From: Phytophthora colocasiae
Taxonomy: Eukaryota; Oomycota; Peronosporomycetes; Peronosporales; Peronosporaceae
Length of the DNA stretch: 64,000 bases
Assembly: GCA_018806915.1 (NCBI GenBank)
Contig: JAGKQI010000091.1
Location: forward strand, 1,736,001 to 1,800,000
Direction of reading: 5' to 3'
Below the pieces are notes generated by a model, which was not told the origin of the DNA, did not search any database, and worked only from the letters and a program-made list of their open reading frames with translations. The first letter of the stretch is position 1; the number at the start of each line of letters is the position of its first letter. This document shows positions 11,654-22,587 of this stretch, one piece after another. Made by a program: the position numbers and the translations under genes.

Positions 11654-12025
11654 ATGCCTCGCCGTCGAAACCAGACCGACCTTACCCCACACGTCAAGGT
11701 GGCCGTAGCGCTATATCTTGCGCAGCGATCGGTTGGTGGCTGCCTCCCACGTGGCAGTATTGCCGCAGCTGCCGCAGGCGGCCTAATTGCTGCCGTGAAG
11801 GCCTCATTTGCTAAGGTAAGCTACCATACTTTAGATAAGTGCTTTTTGACATTACAAAAAGTACTAGGTTTGGTCATTGGGTGCAAGGGGGGCAATGACT
11901 ACAGCCTACCACGCGTGCAGAAGTTCCACATGCGCAACGGAACGTCACCGATTGCGTTGCCAGTTGCAGACAGCATAGTTGCTAATGGCTACCGTCACTT
12001 ATGCCAATCACAGCTTACAGTCTAA
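11654..12025 (+). pseudogene. Mariner-like transposase N-terminal fragment
   Basis: The first ~55 residues read MPRRRNQTDLTPHVKVAV, then a helix with LAQRSVGG, LPRGSIAAAAAGG and VKASFAK. This resembles the N-terminal helix-turn-helix of oomycete mariner/pogo-type transposases. A good donor, AAG|GTAAGC, follows at 11815, after which composition changes and the frame simply runs to a stop. The catalytic DD(E/D) part is missing. The position inside matched TIRs supports the assignment. Whether the remaining peptide is expressed is unknown. Confidence 0.55.
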
Positions 12026-12440
12026 TTTGAGGGTTCAAAAAAATAAATCGCCGTCTTATTCTTCACTTCGCGATGATTGGCGTATTTTATTCCGCTGGCT
12101 TGGTAACTAGGTGCCATGCTGCAATAAAACCTCGCTGGCGCGCGATCAATTTTAGCCCATTGAAGCGTTTACAGACAATATCGGTTTGCCAGGACGGAGT
12201 CAATTAGCTCCTACCGCTCGTGTAAAAGTGCGATTGATTATCGCTAAAAATTGACCGAATTACGAAATTTAACCTTACGGCTCCTCTCAGACGCAAGACA
12301 AAAGTTATTCTACCATTCAAACGAAGGCTCCGTTTCAGCAGGAAGTCCGGGGGCACATACCTTGCGCCTTCAGCTTTCTAATGGTGTGCGCCATGCTTGC
12401 TAACTCTAAAAACTTTTTCCGCTATGCCCACTTTTTAGAA

Positions 12441-12468
12441 ATGGCGATAGTACGGTGGACCGGAGAAG
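12441..12468 (-). repeat. Right terminal inverted repeat of mariner-like element
   Basis: Reverse complement of the left repeat, ending GGACCGGAGAAG before the TA duplication. Confidence 0.9.
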
Positions 12469-12470
12469 TA

Positions 12471-13126
12471 TTCAATTATGTATATTCTTGAACTCCTGTT
12501 CTTCACTCCGTTATCTAGTACACCAACGTTCTCTTCTATTGTTTTACTCGTGGAATTGCCTGCGGTGCCAACATTTAAGTTATTGTCGTCAGCGCGACAA
12601 AATCAGACGGGGTTTAAGCGTTGCAGCGTCCACTTGGGACTCCAAGGTGGTCTTCTTCCACCGGAACGCAACACCGGATCGAGTTTTTTTTAATCTACAC
12701 AAAGATACATGACATGACATGAACCTGGTACCGGTAGCGGTAAGTGAATGTCTCCCGCCCGTCGAAGCGTAACCCGATCAGCGGGAAACGGACCCTCGTC
12801 TGGTTTGCAGCAAGTTTTCGGGCCTCTCTCTCTCTCTCTATTTGATGTTATCCTTAATGTGATCTTATAAAGACGCACCGGGATGCAAATGTGAAAATAC
12901 ATTTTGCTAATGACTCCGAAAATGACGTTCTGTTCGTCAAACGGGAAACACATGCGGAGTGTAACAAGAGACGAAATTTGCGATTAGATAGATTGTAGGC
13001 AGACGTCAGCCCAATCAGACCCGGAGTCTGTTTCGCGCTGTAGTCGACGCTGCATTGTCCATTGGACAATGTCCACACCATGCAACGTCTGAATCCCATC
13101 ACATCGTTTAGCTAAAAAGAACCTCA
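12471..13126. other. Intergenic, upstream of secreted-protein gene
   Basis: No gene recognised. A short (CT)n run lies at about 12822-12839. The region ends in the start-site motif of the next gene. Confidence 0.5.
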
Positions 13127-13142
13127 GCTCATTCTACCTTTT
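13127..13142 (+). promoter_or_regulatory. Oomycete Inr/FPR-type transcription start motif
   Basis: GCTCATTCTACCTTTT fits the published oomycete initiator plus flanking promoter region pattern (GCTCATTYYNCA(A/T)TTT-like). It lies 40 nt before the ATG of the secreted-protein gene. Confidence 0.7.
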
Positions 13143-13181
13143 GCAGCGTCAAGCGCACACGTCCTATTGAGTCATTGCACC

Positions 13182-15095
13182 ATGGCTTGGCTTAAGGTGG
13201 TAGTTGCCACTGTGGCGTTGATTGCCAATGCGTCTGGTTCATCTGGTGTCATCGTCAATAAGTATAGTACTCCTCGACCAGTAATGACGGCTCCGACAGT
13301 AGTGCGTCGCTCCGGTTCAGGCTCGGCGTCTTTCGTTTCAGGCTCGGGATCGATGGATACAATCATTGCGGCGCTGTCCGCTTCTGCCTCTGCGTCGGGT
13401 ACTGGTACTGCGTCATTTGCCGCAGCTTTCGACGTGTTTTCGGGCTCCGGTTCGGGCTCTTCACAGTCTTCAAGGTCAAGCGCGCCATCGGCTGAGGACG
13501 TTGCAGTAACGGCGACAACCTCGACGTCTTCTAATTACTCGGCGGTGATCAAGGTCGGGTCGAAGTCGTTCCAATTGGCTACACCTCTTACAGCTAGGAG
13601 CTCTGTAGTGCCGACGTACCGGAACTGGGTGGGTCCTCGTACAGTTCAAGGAGACGCAGCGTGCTGGCGTAAAGCTTACGTTATGGACGTGTGTCCGTCC
13701 AATTTCGACCGGAATGACGCTACCAATACGTGCTGGACCGAATGTCCGATCGAATTTCCGGTCGAGTGTGGAGTGGAGTGCATCCGTCAAAACGACGACT
13801 GCGGACGAGAAATCTTCTACAAGGTCGGTTCCGTGATTAATGTGGGGCTTAACGGTATCATGGACAACTGGTTCGGCAAGTTTTCTCAAATGGCCAAGGC
13901 GATTCGCACTACCGTCATGTGCTCGTGTATGATTCTAGGCTTGATCCGAGCTATGCTACGTTACATCCGTACAGTCAAAGCTTCGGACCCGCAGGCTTCC
14001 CAGGACAAAATCATGGCTGCGCTGTACCAGTCTAACGCTGTGGTGGTGGAACTCCCCATTACCATTAAGTTGTGTATGGGTGGAAAGGCTACGAAGATGT
14101 GGTGGCTGGCAGACCGAATTATGGCCTCAACGCAGTTCATTCTCTCTCAGGTGCTTGCCTACGACGACGAGATCGTCACAAGTTTTAGCCGCTTCAAAGC
14201 TTTCTTGAAAGGAGCCAACTTCACGGCTCCACCTGAGACGATCACGGAGGGGGAGATCGGATATCTCAAGGACGCCTTGCAGTCCAAGTCGACTTGTGGT
14301 CACGATTTACGAGGCCTGGTTGATCGCACGTGGGCTACGGTTCAAGCTCTGAAGGATCAGAACCCGGGGATTACTAAGGATCAGCTCCGAGTTGCAGTTC
14401 AAGACACGGACCTCGTGAAGACGGACATCGCTACGGTGACGAGCAACTGTATGGAACTCTTGGTCGACCAGTCCAATGTGGCGACGGCCTACGCAACCCG
14501 TGACAAGCTCCGTAAAACCTTCGGTGTCATCGTGGACGACCTCATCACGAAGGGAAAGAGCAACAACGGTTCATCCTACGAAGCGAACGAGAACGCGTAC
14601 TATTATCTGAACCAAGGCTTGTCCTTTTGGGTCGTCACGGGGTTCGATATGAGCGGTATCTCCAGTATGATCTCTGATTATTTCATGTCCATCTGCGGAC
14701 CCACACAGTTCATCGGGGAGGTGGACGATGGTACTCATCCGCACACATTGGGATTGAATACGATACAGAAGGCCTTCCAGAACAGCACCATGTCTTGGAC
14801 GAAGAAAGGAGATGGCCAAGTCATTATCAATTTCCAGAGTTACGACACCAAGAATGTGACGGTGAATATCATGTCTGGAGGAGACAAGGTCGATGAAGTG
14901 GACGTTGTTGCAGGCGGGAAAGCCACGTGGAAATCCACTGTGGCTAAACTAGGTGGCAAGACATTGTATCTGGATCGCTGGCGTCCGGGATTCTTGGGAC
15001 TCCCGGGTACTGGTGGTGGATCTTTGATGTTGTGGGTACCACACGCAGCTGAAGGCGGGCATTTAGATTTGAACGCAAGGCTGAACGTGAGTTAG
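13182..15095 (+). CDS. Secreted oomycete-type protein, Ser/Gly-rich then Cys-rich (637 aa)
   Basis: The ATG at 13182 (context CACCATGG) is chosen because it starts a clear signal peptide, MAWLKVVVATVALIANASG. A low-complexity Ser/Gly/Ala region follows (about residues 40-130). After that comes a Cys-rich block (about 150-215) with CWRKAYVMDVCP, CWTECP, CGVECI and CGREI, a long helical domain with Cys pairs, and a C-terminal part with LYLDRWRPGFLGLPG and GGGSLMLWVP. It is a paralogue of 59692-61416 in order and motifs. It has no introns and an Inr/FPR motif 40 nt upstream. I do not recognise a named domain. It is inferred to be exported, with a surface or apoplast location possible; function is unknown. 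Confidence 0.85.
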   Translation: MAWLKVVVATVALIANASGSSGVIVNKYSTPRPVMTAPTVVRRSGSGSASFVSGSGSMDTIIAALSASASASGTGTASFAAAFDVFSGSGSGSSQSSRSSAPSAEDVAVTATTSTSSNYSAVIKVGSKSFQLATPLTARSSVVPTYRNWVGPRTVQGDAACWRKAYVMDVCPSNFDRNDATNTCWTECPIEFPVECGVECIRQNDDCGREIFYKVGSVINVGLNGIMDNWFGKFSQMAKAIRTTVMCSCMILGLIRAMLRYIRTVKASDPQASQDKIMAALYQSNAVVVELPITIKLCMGGKATKMWWLADRIMASTQFILSQVLAYDDEIVTSFSRFKAFLKGANFTAPPETITEGEIGYLKDALQSKSTCGHDLRGLVDRTWATVQALKDQNPGITKDQLRVAVQDTDLVKTDIATVTSNCMELLVDQSNVATAYATRDKLRKTFGVIVDDLITKGKSNNGSSYEANENAYYYLNQGLSFWVVTGFDMSGISSMISDYFMSICGPTQFIGEVDDGTHPHTLGLNTIQKAFQNSTMSWTKKGDGQVIINFQSYDTKNVTVNIMSGGDKVDEVDVVAGGKATWKSTVAKLGGKTLYLDRWRPGFLGLPGTGGGSLMLWVPHAAEGGHLDLNARLNVS

Positions 15096-15829
15096 ATGTC
15101 GAGACTCGATCTTAGAATTGAGAGCTCGCAGGATAGAGTTAGTGAAAGTTAGAGTGAAAGTGTAAACTTATGACCAGTGAAAAGCAGCAAATACACGTAG
15201 ATGAATCAATTCTTTATTGTGGAATACTACATGTACTGTACTATCTTCATTATGTTTTGCTTTGAAGAATTCATAACATTAAGAATTCGTATTCGATAAC
15301 AATGTGATACTTCAGTTGATTCGAGTACATGTATGAAACGCATTTTGCGAGCCGTCTGGCCACCTTCAAGTAAATGTACTTAAGTAGTAGATAATTACAA
15401 CGATGCATGTAGGTCGAAACCAATTCCAAATCGAACACTATGCCAAAGAATCGGAGATGTACAGGTCAAGATCGGATCCCGCAAAGCCAACGCTTGTGCT
15501 AGGATGCCCGTGGTGTTATGCGCATACAGTGTGTGACACAGTTACTCGTCCAGGAAGGATAGTTTCTTTGGACTAATCCTTCGCGTTCGCCGCTGAAAAC
15601 ACCAATGGCCAACTATGTAGTCTGCAGCAGCATCACTCAACTGAGAAAAATTGTGAAGATCCCTAAAGCTATCGACGGGGCATTGGAATGTCAAATGCTT
15701 ACAGTACATATACACAGCGTTGTACCCTGTAATGTTTCCAGAGGGGAACATTATTGAATCCAGCAATTTTTCGACAGCATTTTCGACACAGTGTCCAAAA
15801 TGGAATTTAAGAAACCTCTATGATTCATG
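15096..15829. other. Intergenic, convergent 3' ends
   Basis: Between the secreted-protein gene and the 3' end of valyl-tRNA synthetase. No gene seen. An imperfect 21-bp palindrome, TTTTCGACAC-A-GTGTCCAAAA, lies at 15780-15800, preceded by CATTTTCGACA as at 9755 and 9782. Confidence 0.5.
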
Positions 15830-18800
15830 TCAATAGAGCTGTTGAAGCTCACGCAACGCAGCTAGACTCTTCTCTGTAGCATGCAGGTCAGTTTGAAGTT
15901 GAATGAGACGCTGGGAGTCTTGAGCTTGAACAGCTTCAGGCACCTTGGCGGCATAGTGCGGTCCTTGTTGTCGTCGAATAAGCGCTTCAGCAGCAGATGC
16001 ACTCTTGGACGCACGCTTCTCCAATCGTGAGACTTCACTAGCCACGCGTTGAGTTGTCTCAGCATCGTCTGGAACTGCTAACATAACTGTACAACAGGAA
16101 AAAGAAAAGTTAAGAGTTCCAACCTCTGACATTCGTCATCAAATTGAAACAAACCTCGACAGGAGTCCGAGACGGAATGGGTGAGCACGTGGGGTGAAGA
16201 TGAAGGCGAGGAGCCATCACGCACAGTAGTGACATCAACGTTCACTCGGCATTGCGTCTCGAGATCACGCTGTGCATCCTTCAGCTCGGAGAACACGGTC
16301 TCATTTGAGCACACGATACGAATGACTGGAAGTTCACTACAATGAAAAACAGAAACGTCAAAACCATTGGCCAATCGTTGAAAATACGAGCTAAACGAAC
16401 CCGTCCGTTGAAGTCGCGTTCGGTGCCAATACTTTGACGGTGTGGCGCAGTGAACGGATTCCATGGATCACGTCGATGACGAGCTAAAAAAACAGTCAAA
16501 TGGATCAGCGTTTGGAAGCAAAAAATGATACGGAAAAGAACACACTCACCGTCATTCTCTCCTCGGCGTCTGCATCAATCCATGTGCTCATGTGAGAACG
16601 TTCAGGGTACTCGGCGCACAAAATCGACGTCTCGACATTCTCGCTGGATGATAGTGGGTCAGCCTCACGAATACGCTGCCACAACTCCTCCGTAACAAAC
16701 GGGGTGAACGGATGCAGTAGTCGCATCGAGTAGTCTAAGCAACGGTGCAACGTAGCTTGAGCACTACGCTGTCGCGCACGCTGCTCTTCCAGACTAGCAC
16801 CTTCTTCAAGGCGGTTGCCGTAGAGTACCGGTTTGCTGAATTCGATGTAGACGTCACACAGCTCCTGCACAAAGAACCTTTGAAAGGCTGCGACGCTTGT
16901 TGCCAATTGATTCGCTGCAATGCCATCATTCACCTCGGACACGACTGCAGCCTGCAATGTTGATCTACTGTTAGAAAAAATGTGTTATTTCAAAAAGGAT
17001 TCCACGTACCAAACGACTCATAATCCAGCGGTCAGCGAGAGTCATGTCGTTCTTCAACTCAGAGAGGTCTGCCGACCCCACATCGTTGCTGTCGGTAGTT
17101 TCCAACAGCGGTAGAGCGTAGCGAACAGCATTCCACAGCTTATTGCAGAAGTGGCGATAGGATACCACACGTTGTACATCCATGTTGATCTGTCGTCCTT
17201 GCTGAAGATACGAAGCCAGCGTAAATCGCAGAGCATCAGTACCACAGGTAGGAATTCCCTTGGGAAACTCCTTCTTTAGCTCCTTCTCCGCCTTCTTCAG
17301 TTCACGTGGTCCAACGTTTCCACCCTAATCAAGGCGTAATGTCAGTCTGCGGTCGATATTCTACTCCAAATCACAGTGACGCATTTACCTGCAAGTCTGT
17401 GAGTAGTTGGTCCAGACTGATACCGTTAATCACATGCAGCGGGTCAATGACATTTCCTAGACTCTTGGACATCTTCCTACCAGCCTTGTCACGAACCATA
17501 GGGTGAAGAAGCACCTTTTTGAATGGTACCTGGCCGGAAAACTACAAGGAAACAGATAAGTGTTCAGTTCTGGGGCTTTAACAAGAGGAATAGATACTCA
17601 CTTCTTCGCACAGCATAGCCATTCGCGCAACCCAGAAGAAGAGAATGTCTGAACCAGTTTCCATCACGTCCAGCGGGTAGCTCGAGCTCAGATCCTGCGC
17701 CACAGTGTCATCATTGGCTGCGTTGGGCCATCCCTAACGTTGAAGAAAAGGTCAAACTAAAGCAACAAACAAGATATTCACACAACAACTTACAAATGCC
17801 GACAAAGGAAGAAGACCTGAGCTGAACCACGTGTCAAGCACGTCAACGTCTTGCTCCAGGTCGTCGTCCTGTAGCTTGCATCCCAGCTCAGACTCCGCCT
17901 TCAGCCGTGCTTCTTCAACAGAAGCAGCAACAAACCACTTGTCACTGGCACTCGAGGCCTCTGCAACTCCAGGTTTAAGACGGTACGCTGGAATCCGGTG
18001 ACCCCACCAAAGCTGTCGACTAACACACCAGTCCTGGATATTGTCCAAAAAGAAAAACCACGTGTGTGCGTGCGATTTCGGCTCGATAGCCATGACACCG
18101 TTACGAACATTGTCCGCAGCGCGCTTCGCCATTGCGCCGCAGTCCACATACCACTGAGGCATGAGGAGCGGCTCGATAATATCACCAGATCGTGAGCAGA
18201 TTGACAGTGCAGTCGGATGGTCAAGCTACAAGCAAAAATCACTATCAGGATGAATTTGGTCCGTATTTGTACACTAATTACAGACCTTTTCAACGTAGAG
18301 ATTCATCCTTTGAAGCTCTTCGACAACGCGCTCACGAGCATCAAACCTGTCCAGCCCAATAAATTGCTGGTCGATACTGCCGCACAGCTTCCCGTACTTG
18401 TCAATCACCTCAATTTCCGGTAATTCATGGCGTTGCCCACACTCAAAGTCCTTCGGGTCGTGGGCAGGTGTAACCTTCACAACACCTAAAATACTGTTAA
18501 TACTAGCACCGATACCCCTTAACAAACAAACAAACTAAGTCCATACCTGTACCCAGTTCCATGTTCACCAGTACTTCATCCGTAACAATCGGGATCTCCT
18601 CCTTTGAAAACGGGTGAATCACGTATTTTCCGTGGAATTGCATATACCTCGGGTCTTCAGGGTGTACAGCAACTGCAACATCACCAAAGATGGTCTCAGG
18701 TCTTGTCGTATCCACTTCCAAGAATTCATCTGAGTCTGCCACCTGATACTTAAACCTGTGCATCACTCCAAACTCCACAGCTTTCTCTCTACCGGGTAGC

Positions 18801-19570
18801 ATCTTCTTGGTGGCTTTCTCCAATTGTTCCGAATCCACTTCGATATCTGAAATCGCAGTCTGCAAGGTCGGACACCAATTGACCATCCTTCTCTTTCGAT
18901 AGATTAATCCCTTCTCATGGAGCTTCACAAAGGCATCCACCACCGCTTCCGAGCGTTTATCATCCAGTGTAAAATAGGGTTGGTCTTTCTTCACAATGGC
19001 TCCTAAATGGTCGATCTGGTTCATGATTTTGCCTCCATACTGCTCGTTCCACTTCCACACTTCATCCACGAAAGCTTCTCGTCCTAAATCATAACGGGAC
19101 AATCCCTGTTCCTTGTATAGTTTTCGCTCTACTACACTTTGAGTTGCAATGCCTGCATGATCCAATCCTGGCAGCCATCGGACGTCGAAGCCACGCATAC
19201 GATGCCAACGAGCAATAGCGTCTTGGATAGTGATGGTCAGTGCGTGGCCAATATGAAGAGCTCCAGTGACATTAGGAGGTGGTAGGAGCGTACTAAACGG
19301 TTTGCTCTTCAACTGTGTGCTCGGTTTCAAAGCTTTCTGCCAGTATTGCTGCCAACCTTGCTCTACAGCTGTCGGATCGTAGGTCGGAGCCAATGGAGAT
19401 AGCTTCACACGATCCCTCAGCTGGCTAGACAATGGAACAGAAGACGGTGAAGACATCGATAGAACCGCCGATGAATGGACATTCTGACGCAGTCTTAAAA
19501 CACGAGACAAACGCTCTGGGGAGCGCAATACACGTCCCACAAGAGAGCTCTGGCCACGCCGTGCTAACAT
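15830..19570 (-). CDS. VARS: Valyl-tRNA synthetase, 10 exons (1059 aa)
   Basis: Class I aminoacyl-tRNA synthetase charging tRNA-Val. Exons read on the minus strand: 19570-18547, 18485-18286, 18225-17794, 17733-17602, 17541-17389, 17324-17010, 16951-16550, 16483-16401, 16336-16155, 16086-15830. All join in frame with GT-AG introns. The HIGH motif (LHIGHA) is near residue 106 and the KMSKS signature (RKMSKSLGN) is in exon 5. Editing-domain motifs such as LDTWFSSGL follow the family order, and the C-terminus has the anticodon-binding region and a coiled-coil tail. The first ~38 residues are Arg/Ser-rich without acids, as in a mitochondrial presequence, and an internal Met39 could start a cytosolic form. 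It is divergently paired with the PPIL4-like gene. Confidence 0.95.
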
Positions 19571-19711
19571 GGTCAATATTTGAGGCTGAAAAGAGATCGA
19601 ACAATATCAACCAATCATAGTGGGAAATATAGATGGTGTGCATCTTGTGACACACCAACTATGTACACCACTTCATATTTATTTCGACCAGTCATTGGTC
19701 AATATCGAAAA
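19571..19711. promoter_or_regulatory. Shared divergent promoter, VARS / PPIL4-like
   Basis: Only 141 bp separate the two start codons. It contains ACCAATCAT (CCAAT-box-like) near 19610. Shared regulation is inferred from the spacing. Confidence 0.5.
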
Positions 19712-20185
19712 ATGTCCGTGCTAATGGAGACGACGCTAGGGGCCATCGTGCTCGACCTGTTCGTAGAGGACTGTCCTCTAGCGTGTACGAACTTCCTGAA
19801 GCTATGCAAGGCCAAGTATTACCACGGAAGTCTGTTCTTCAATGTGCAGGAGAACTTCATGGTGCAAGCGGGAGATCCCACAGCTTCAGGGACCGGTGGT
19901 GACTCAATTTATGGGCAACTCTATGGGGCTCAGGCTCGGTTCTTCGAGGACGAGCTGCCTAAAGCAAGGGGTAGGTCTCATGAAGACCGTAGTGGTCTTT
20001 TAGGGATGGCGTCGGGCTCAGCCAATCAGAACGGGTCTCAGTTTTATCTAACTACTCGAGCGGAGGATATGGCATATCTGGATGACCAACATACTATTTT
20101 TGGAGAAGTTGCAGAAGGAATGATTCTTAGACGGATTTTGCAGGACATTCTTCAGGACACGAAATCAGCGATATTCAGCCAATGA
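19712..20185 (+). pseudogene. PPIL4: PPIL4-like cyclophilin, 5' half, interrupted by Crypton
   Basis: From the ATG at 19712 (MSVLMETTLGAIVLDLF) this encodes a cyclophilin-type peptidyl-prolyl isomerase domain of the PPIL4 subfamily. Motifs include NFLKLCKAKYY, NFMVQAGDPT, GQLYG, GSQFYLTT and HTIFGEVAEGM. Similarity stops exactly after the Met codon at 20120-20122. The next 20 codons belong to the inserted element and end at TGA 20183-20185. The rest of the gene resumes at 22591. PPIL4 proteins combine this domain with an RRM and act with the spliceosome. As it stands, only a lone cyclophilin domain with a foreign tail could be made from this half. Confidence 0.9.
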
Positions 20186-20234
20186 ATAGACAAGATTAAC
20201 AACAATTTTTACCGAGGGTGAATACGAGGTCTAG

Positions 20235-22351
20235 CTAGAGTCGTCTGTTGCTCCTGGCATTCTTGTCAGCGATACGATGCAGACGAACGATCGAGGTCCA
20301 AGCGAGCTGCCCTCTGCGTCGCTTCCTGGCACTGGCTGTGGTGGATGGCACCTCAACGGAAGATGCACACGCTGTGTAGACATGGATCGCCTCCTCTACA
20401 GTTTGGGTTGTGCTTAGTAAGTTCCTTTCAGCTGCAATTGCCTCGATTTTTTTCATGAGATACCGAATATCACTGAGGCGCTTCTGATTGTCTCTGTTAG
20501 GCATGTCTGCACCGTCGAGTAAGTGTAATGGGGGAATTTGTTTTTCAGCATGTCCGCAGCGCCACAAGACCCACAAATGCGCGACAGAACACTCCGGAAA
20601 AGCGAAACCAGGAGGGATCCGACGAAAACGTCCGGCCCAAAAGAAGGTGGGTTGAGGGGTGATTTCTTCGGCTGTGTTAGCTTCGATTCCGCGATGAGAT
20701 TCTGAAGGGTTGTTCGTGTTTACTTGGTTCTGAATACCAGCCTCGCGTAGGCAGCTCCGTAGAGCGTCATGAAGACCCTCAAATGTGACGGTTTTTGCAC
20801 CGATGGCTCGCTCTTCGAGCTCACGAACTATATCATTTACAATTTCACGTCGAACATCATCCAGTTTTTCAATAGTCGAAATTCCCATGTCTTGTACGGC
20901 TTTCATCTTACCTAAGATGGCTACATGAGGGGGAACACCGGTCGCTTTTAAACTTGACGTCGGATCACTGAAGCCACAGCGCACGCGATCGGATAATTTC
21001 ACTAGCAATTCCGAATCTTGAAACAGAGCTGTTTCGTACAGTGGGTGGCATAACGGCAGATGCCTTCGTAGAAACGGTATATGGTACACAAGTGACGCAA
21101 GGCAAAATTCCCCTACAAACACTAGCTGCTCGGGAATTCCACGAAACACCATCACTACCCCGCGGTGTACCCATTCATCTTGCTGTTCGAAATGAGGTGG
21201 TAAAATTGCAAATTCATGGCTTCCAGAAGGAAGCCCGGCGACAGTCCGACCCACGTGCATATCTCCTGCAGCTTCATACCGCAAGTATGTGTTTTGAACT
21301 CCTCCTAACGACCAACCAGCACGAAGATGCACTGCTGTAGAAGATGGACATGCAGTCGACCCAGACGCGCAGTATGTTGCAGCGCCCTTTCGCATGGAGT
21401 GTGTTCCGAGGTCATCTGCATGCACTCCTTGTCTTTTTAGCTCTGCAGCAACCTGCTCGTCTACGAGCAAACGCTGTAAACTCTTACGAAATCGTTCGTA
21501 CTGATCAGACCCAGGAAACAATCGATTATCATCATCAAAGGTTGTAGTTGCCCAATACATCGCAAGAGCTAGAATGGGGCAAATCGTTGGTTGTAGTGGA
21601 TTTGCATATACATGCCGTGGGTCTCGAGGCCGTTCACCACCCTGATCATTTTTCATATGGGCAAAAAACACTCTCAACGAATCGCCGCGCCATTCGATAT
21701 GGGAATGGCAGATGCCAAAAGCATTAGCTGAACGACACATTAGATTCCACGATATAATCAGATACACACGAGAAAAATTGCATCACTCCCAGAAAGTGCC
21801 ATCAAGTGAGAGGAAAGAAATTCAAAAGCTCAAACGAGAGGATCCTTCCCTACTTTCACATTTCCAACACCACGAGCTTGGGTCACAGCAAGTTCTCGCT
21901 TGATACCTTTAAAGAACTGCTTTAATTCATTCTCCATGTCAGAATCCATTTTCCGCCCGTAATCACGGTACAAGTTGAAGAGACCGGCACGGTGTGTGTT
22001 GAGAGCAGAGTAGCTCAGCGTCGAGCCGTCCGCTTTGCGCAGGGTTAGCAACCATGTCTGAAACACCTCTGGATCTAAGTTGTCAAAATGGAGCGGGGGC
22101 TCGTCATTTTTCCGAGTGAGGAGAGGTTTAATGCGAGCTCGCAATTGCTTCTCCGAGAGTCCATTAACAGTCCCAAGCCGATCTGCAAACGCTGGTTGAA
22201 TAAGCGGGCTGTGGTTTTGAAGAACCCAGCATATAAAGCGAGAGTAGGAATTCACGTAGGCTGCACGTGAACTTGGGCAGACTGTATTATCACGAATCTC
22301 CTCAGCTAACTGCTTTAGCTCTGCAAGACGCTCAGCGGTAACACTCTCCAT
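20235..22351 (-). pseudogene. Crypton tyrosine recombinase, broken
   Basis: An N-terminal SAM-like core-binding part is encoded at 22351-21830. The catalytic part at 21767-20235 includes Arg in LMCRSANAF, the HxxR box in THSMRKGAA, and a candidate nucleophile Tyr in NTYLRYEAAG. A C-terminal region with HLWVLWRCGHAEKQIPPLHLL looks like the GCR1_C DNA-binding domain of Cryptons. Between the two parts, family-like sequence (DPLV-stop-AFEFLSSHLMAL) continues past a TGA at about 21833, and a 1-nt shift near 21770 is then needed. The copy is therefore inactive unless the TGA is read through and the frame is corrected. It would have catalysed integration and excision via a circular form. Confidence 0.85.
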
Positions 22352-22418
22352 TGTTCCGAGAAATCTTCACTGAACCAGTTATGATTAAATTCTAGTTTCT
22401 ACCAATGAAGTTAGAGTG

Positions 22419-22542
22419 GACAGTGTGTCCTGCAATTTCGGCAAAACGTAAGATTATGGACTGTACAGGAATAATGCTGGTTTTAGTATGTCAACACCCG
22501 TCGAATGATTTCGGTTTGGAAAATTCAGGACATTCTGTCCTG
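22419..22542. repeat. Subterminal GGACA/TGTCC hairpins of the Crypton
   Basis: GGACA-GTG-TGTCC at 22419-22431 and CAGGACA-TTC-TGTCCTG at 22526-22542 share arm sequence and a 3-nt loop. The second is preceded by AAAATTC, as at 11097. They are candidate recombinase binding sites. Confidence 0.5.
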
Positions 22543-22587
22543 CACTAAGTGTGGAACACCAGGTGAGTGTCCTGTAAATTCTGGAGA

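Larger units (their letters stand above)
11408..12470. mobile_element. Mariner-like element (about 1.06 kb, non-autonomous)
   Basis: Terminal inverted repeats beginning CTTCTCCGGTCCACCG are found at 11410-11438 and, inverted, at 12441-12468. The first 26 bases are identical, then a 1-base indel. Each end is flanked by TA (11408-11409 and 12469-12470), the mariner/Tc1 target duplication. Inside is only the N-terminal part of a transposase-like protein; no DDE domain is seen, so the element would need a transposase from elsewhere. Confidence 0.88.
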
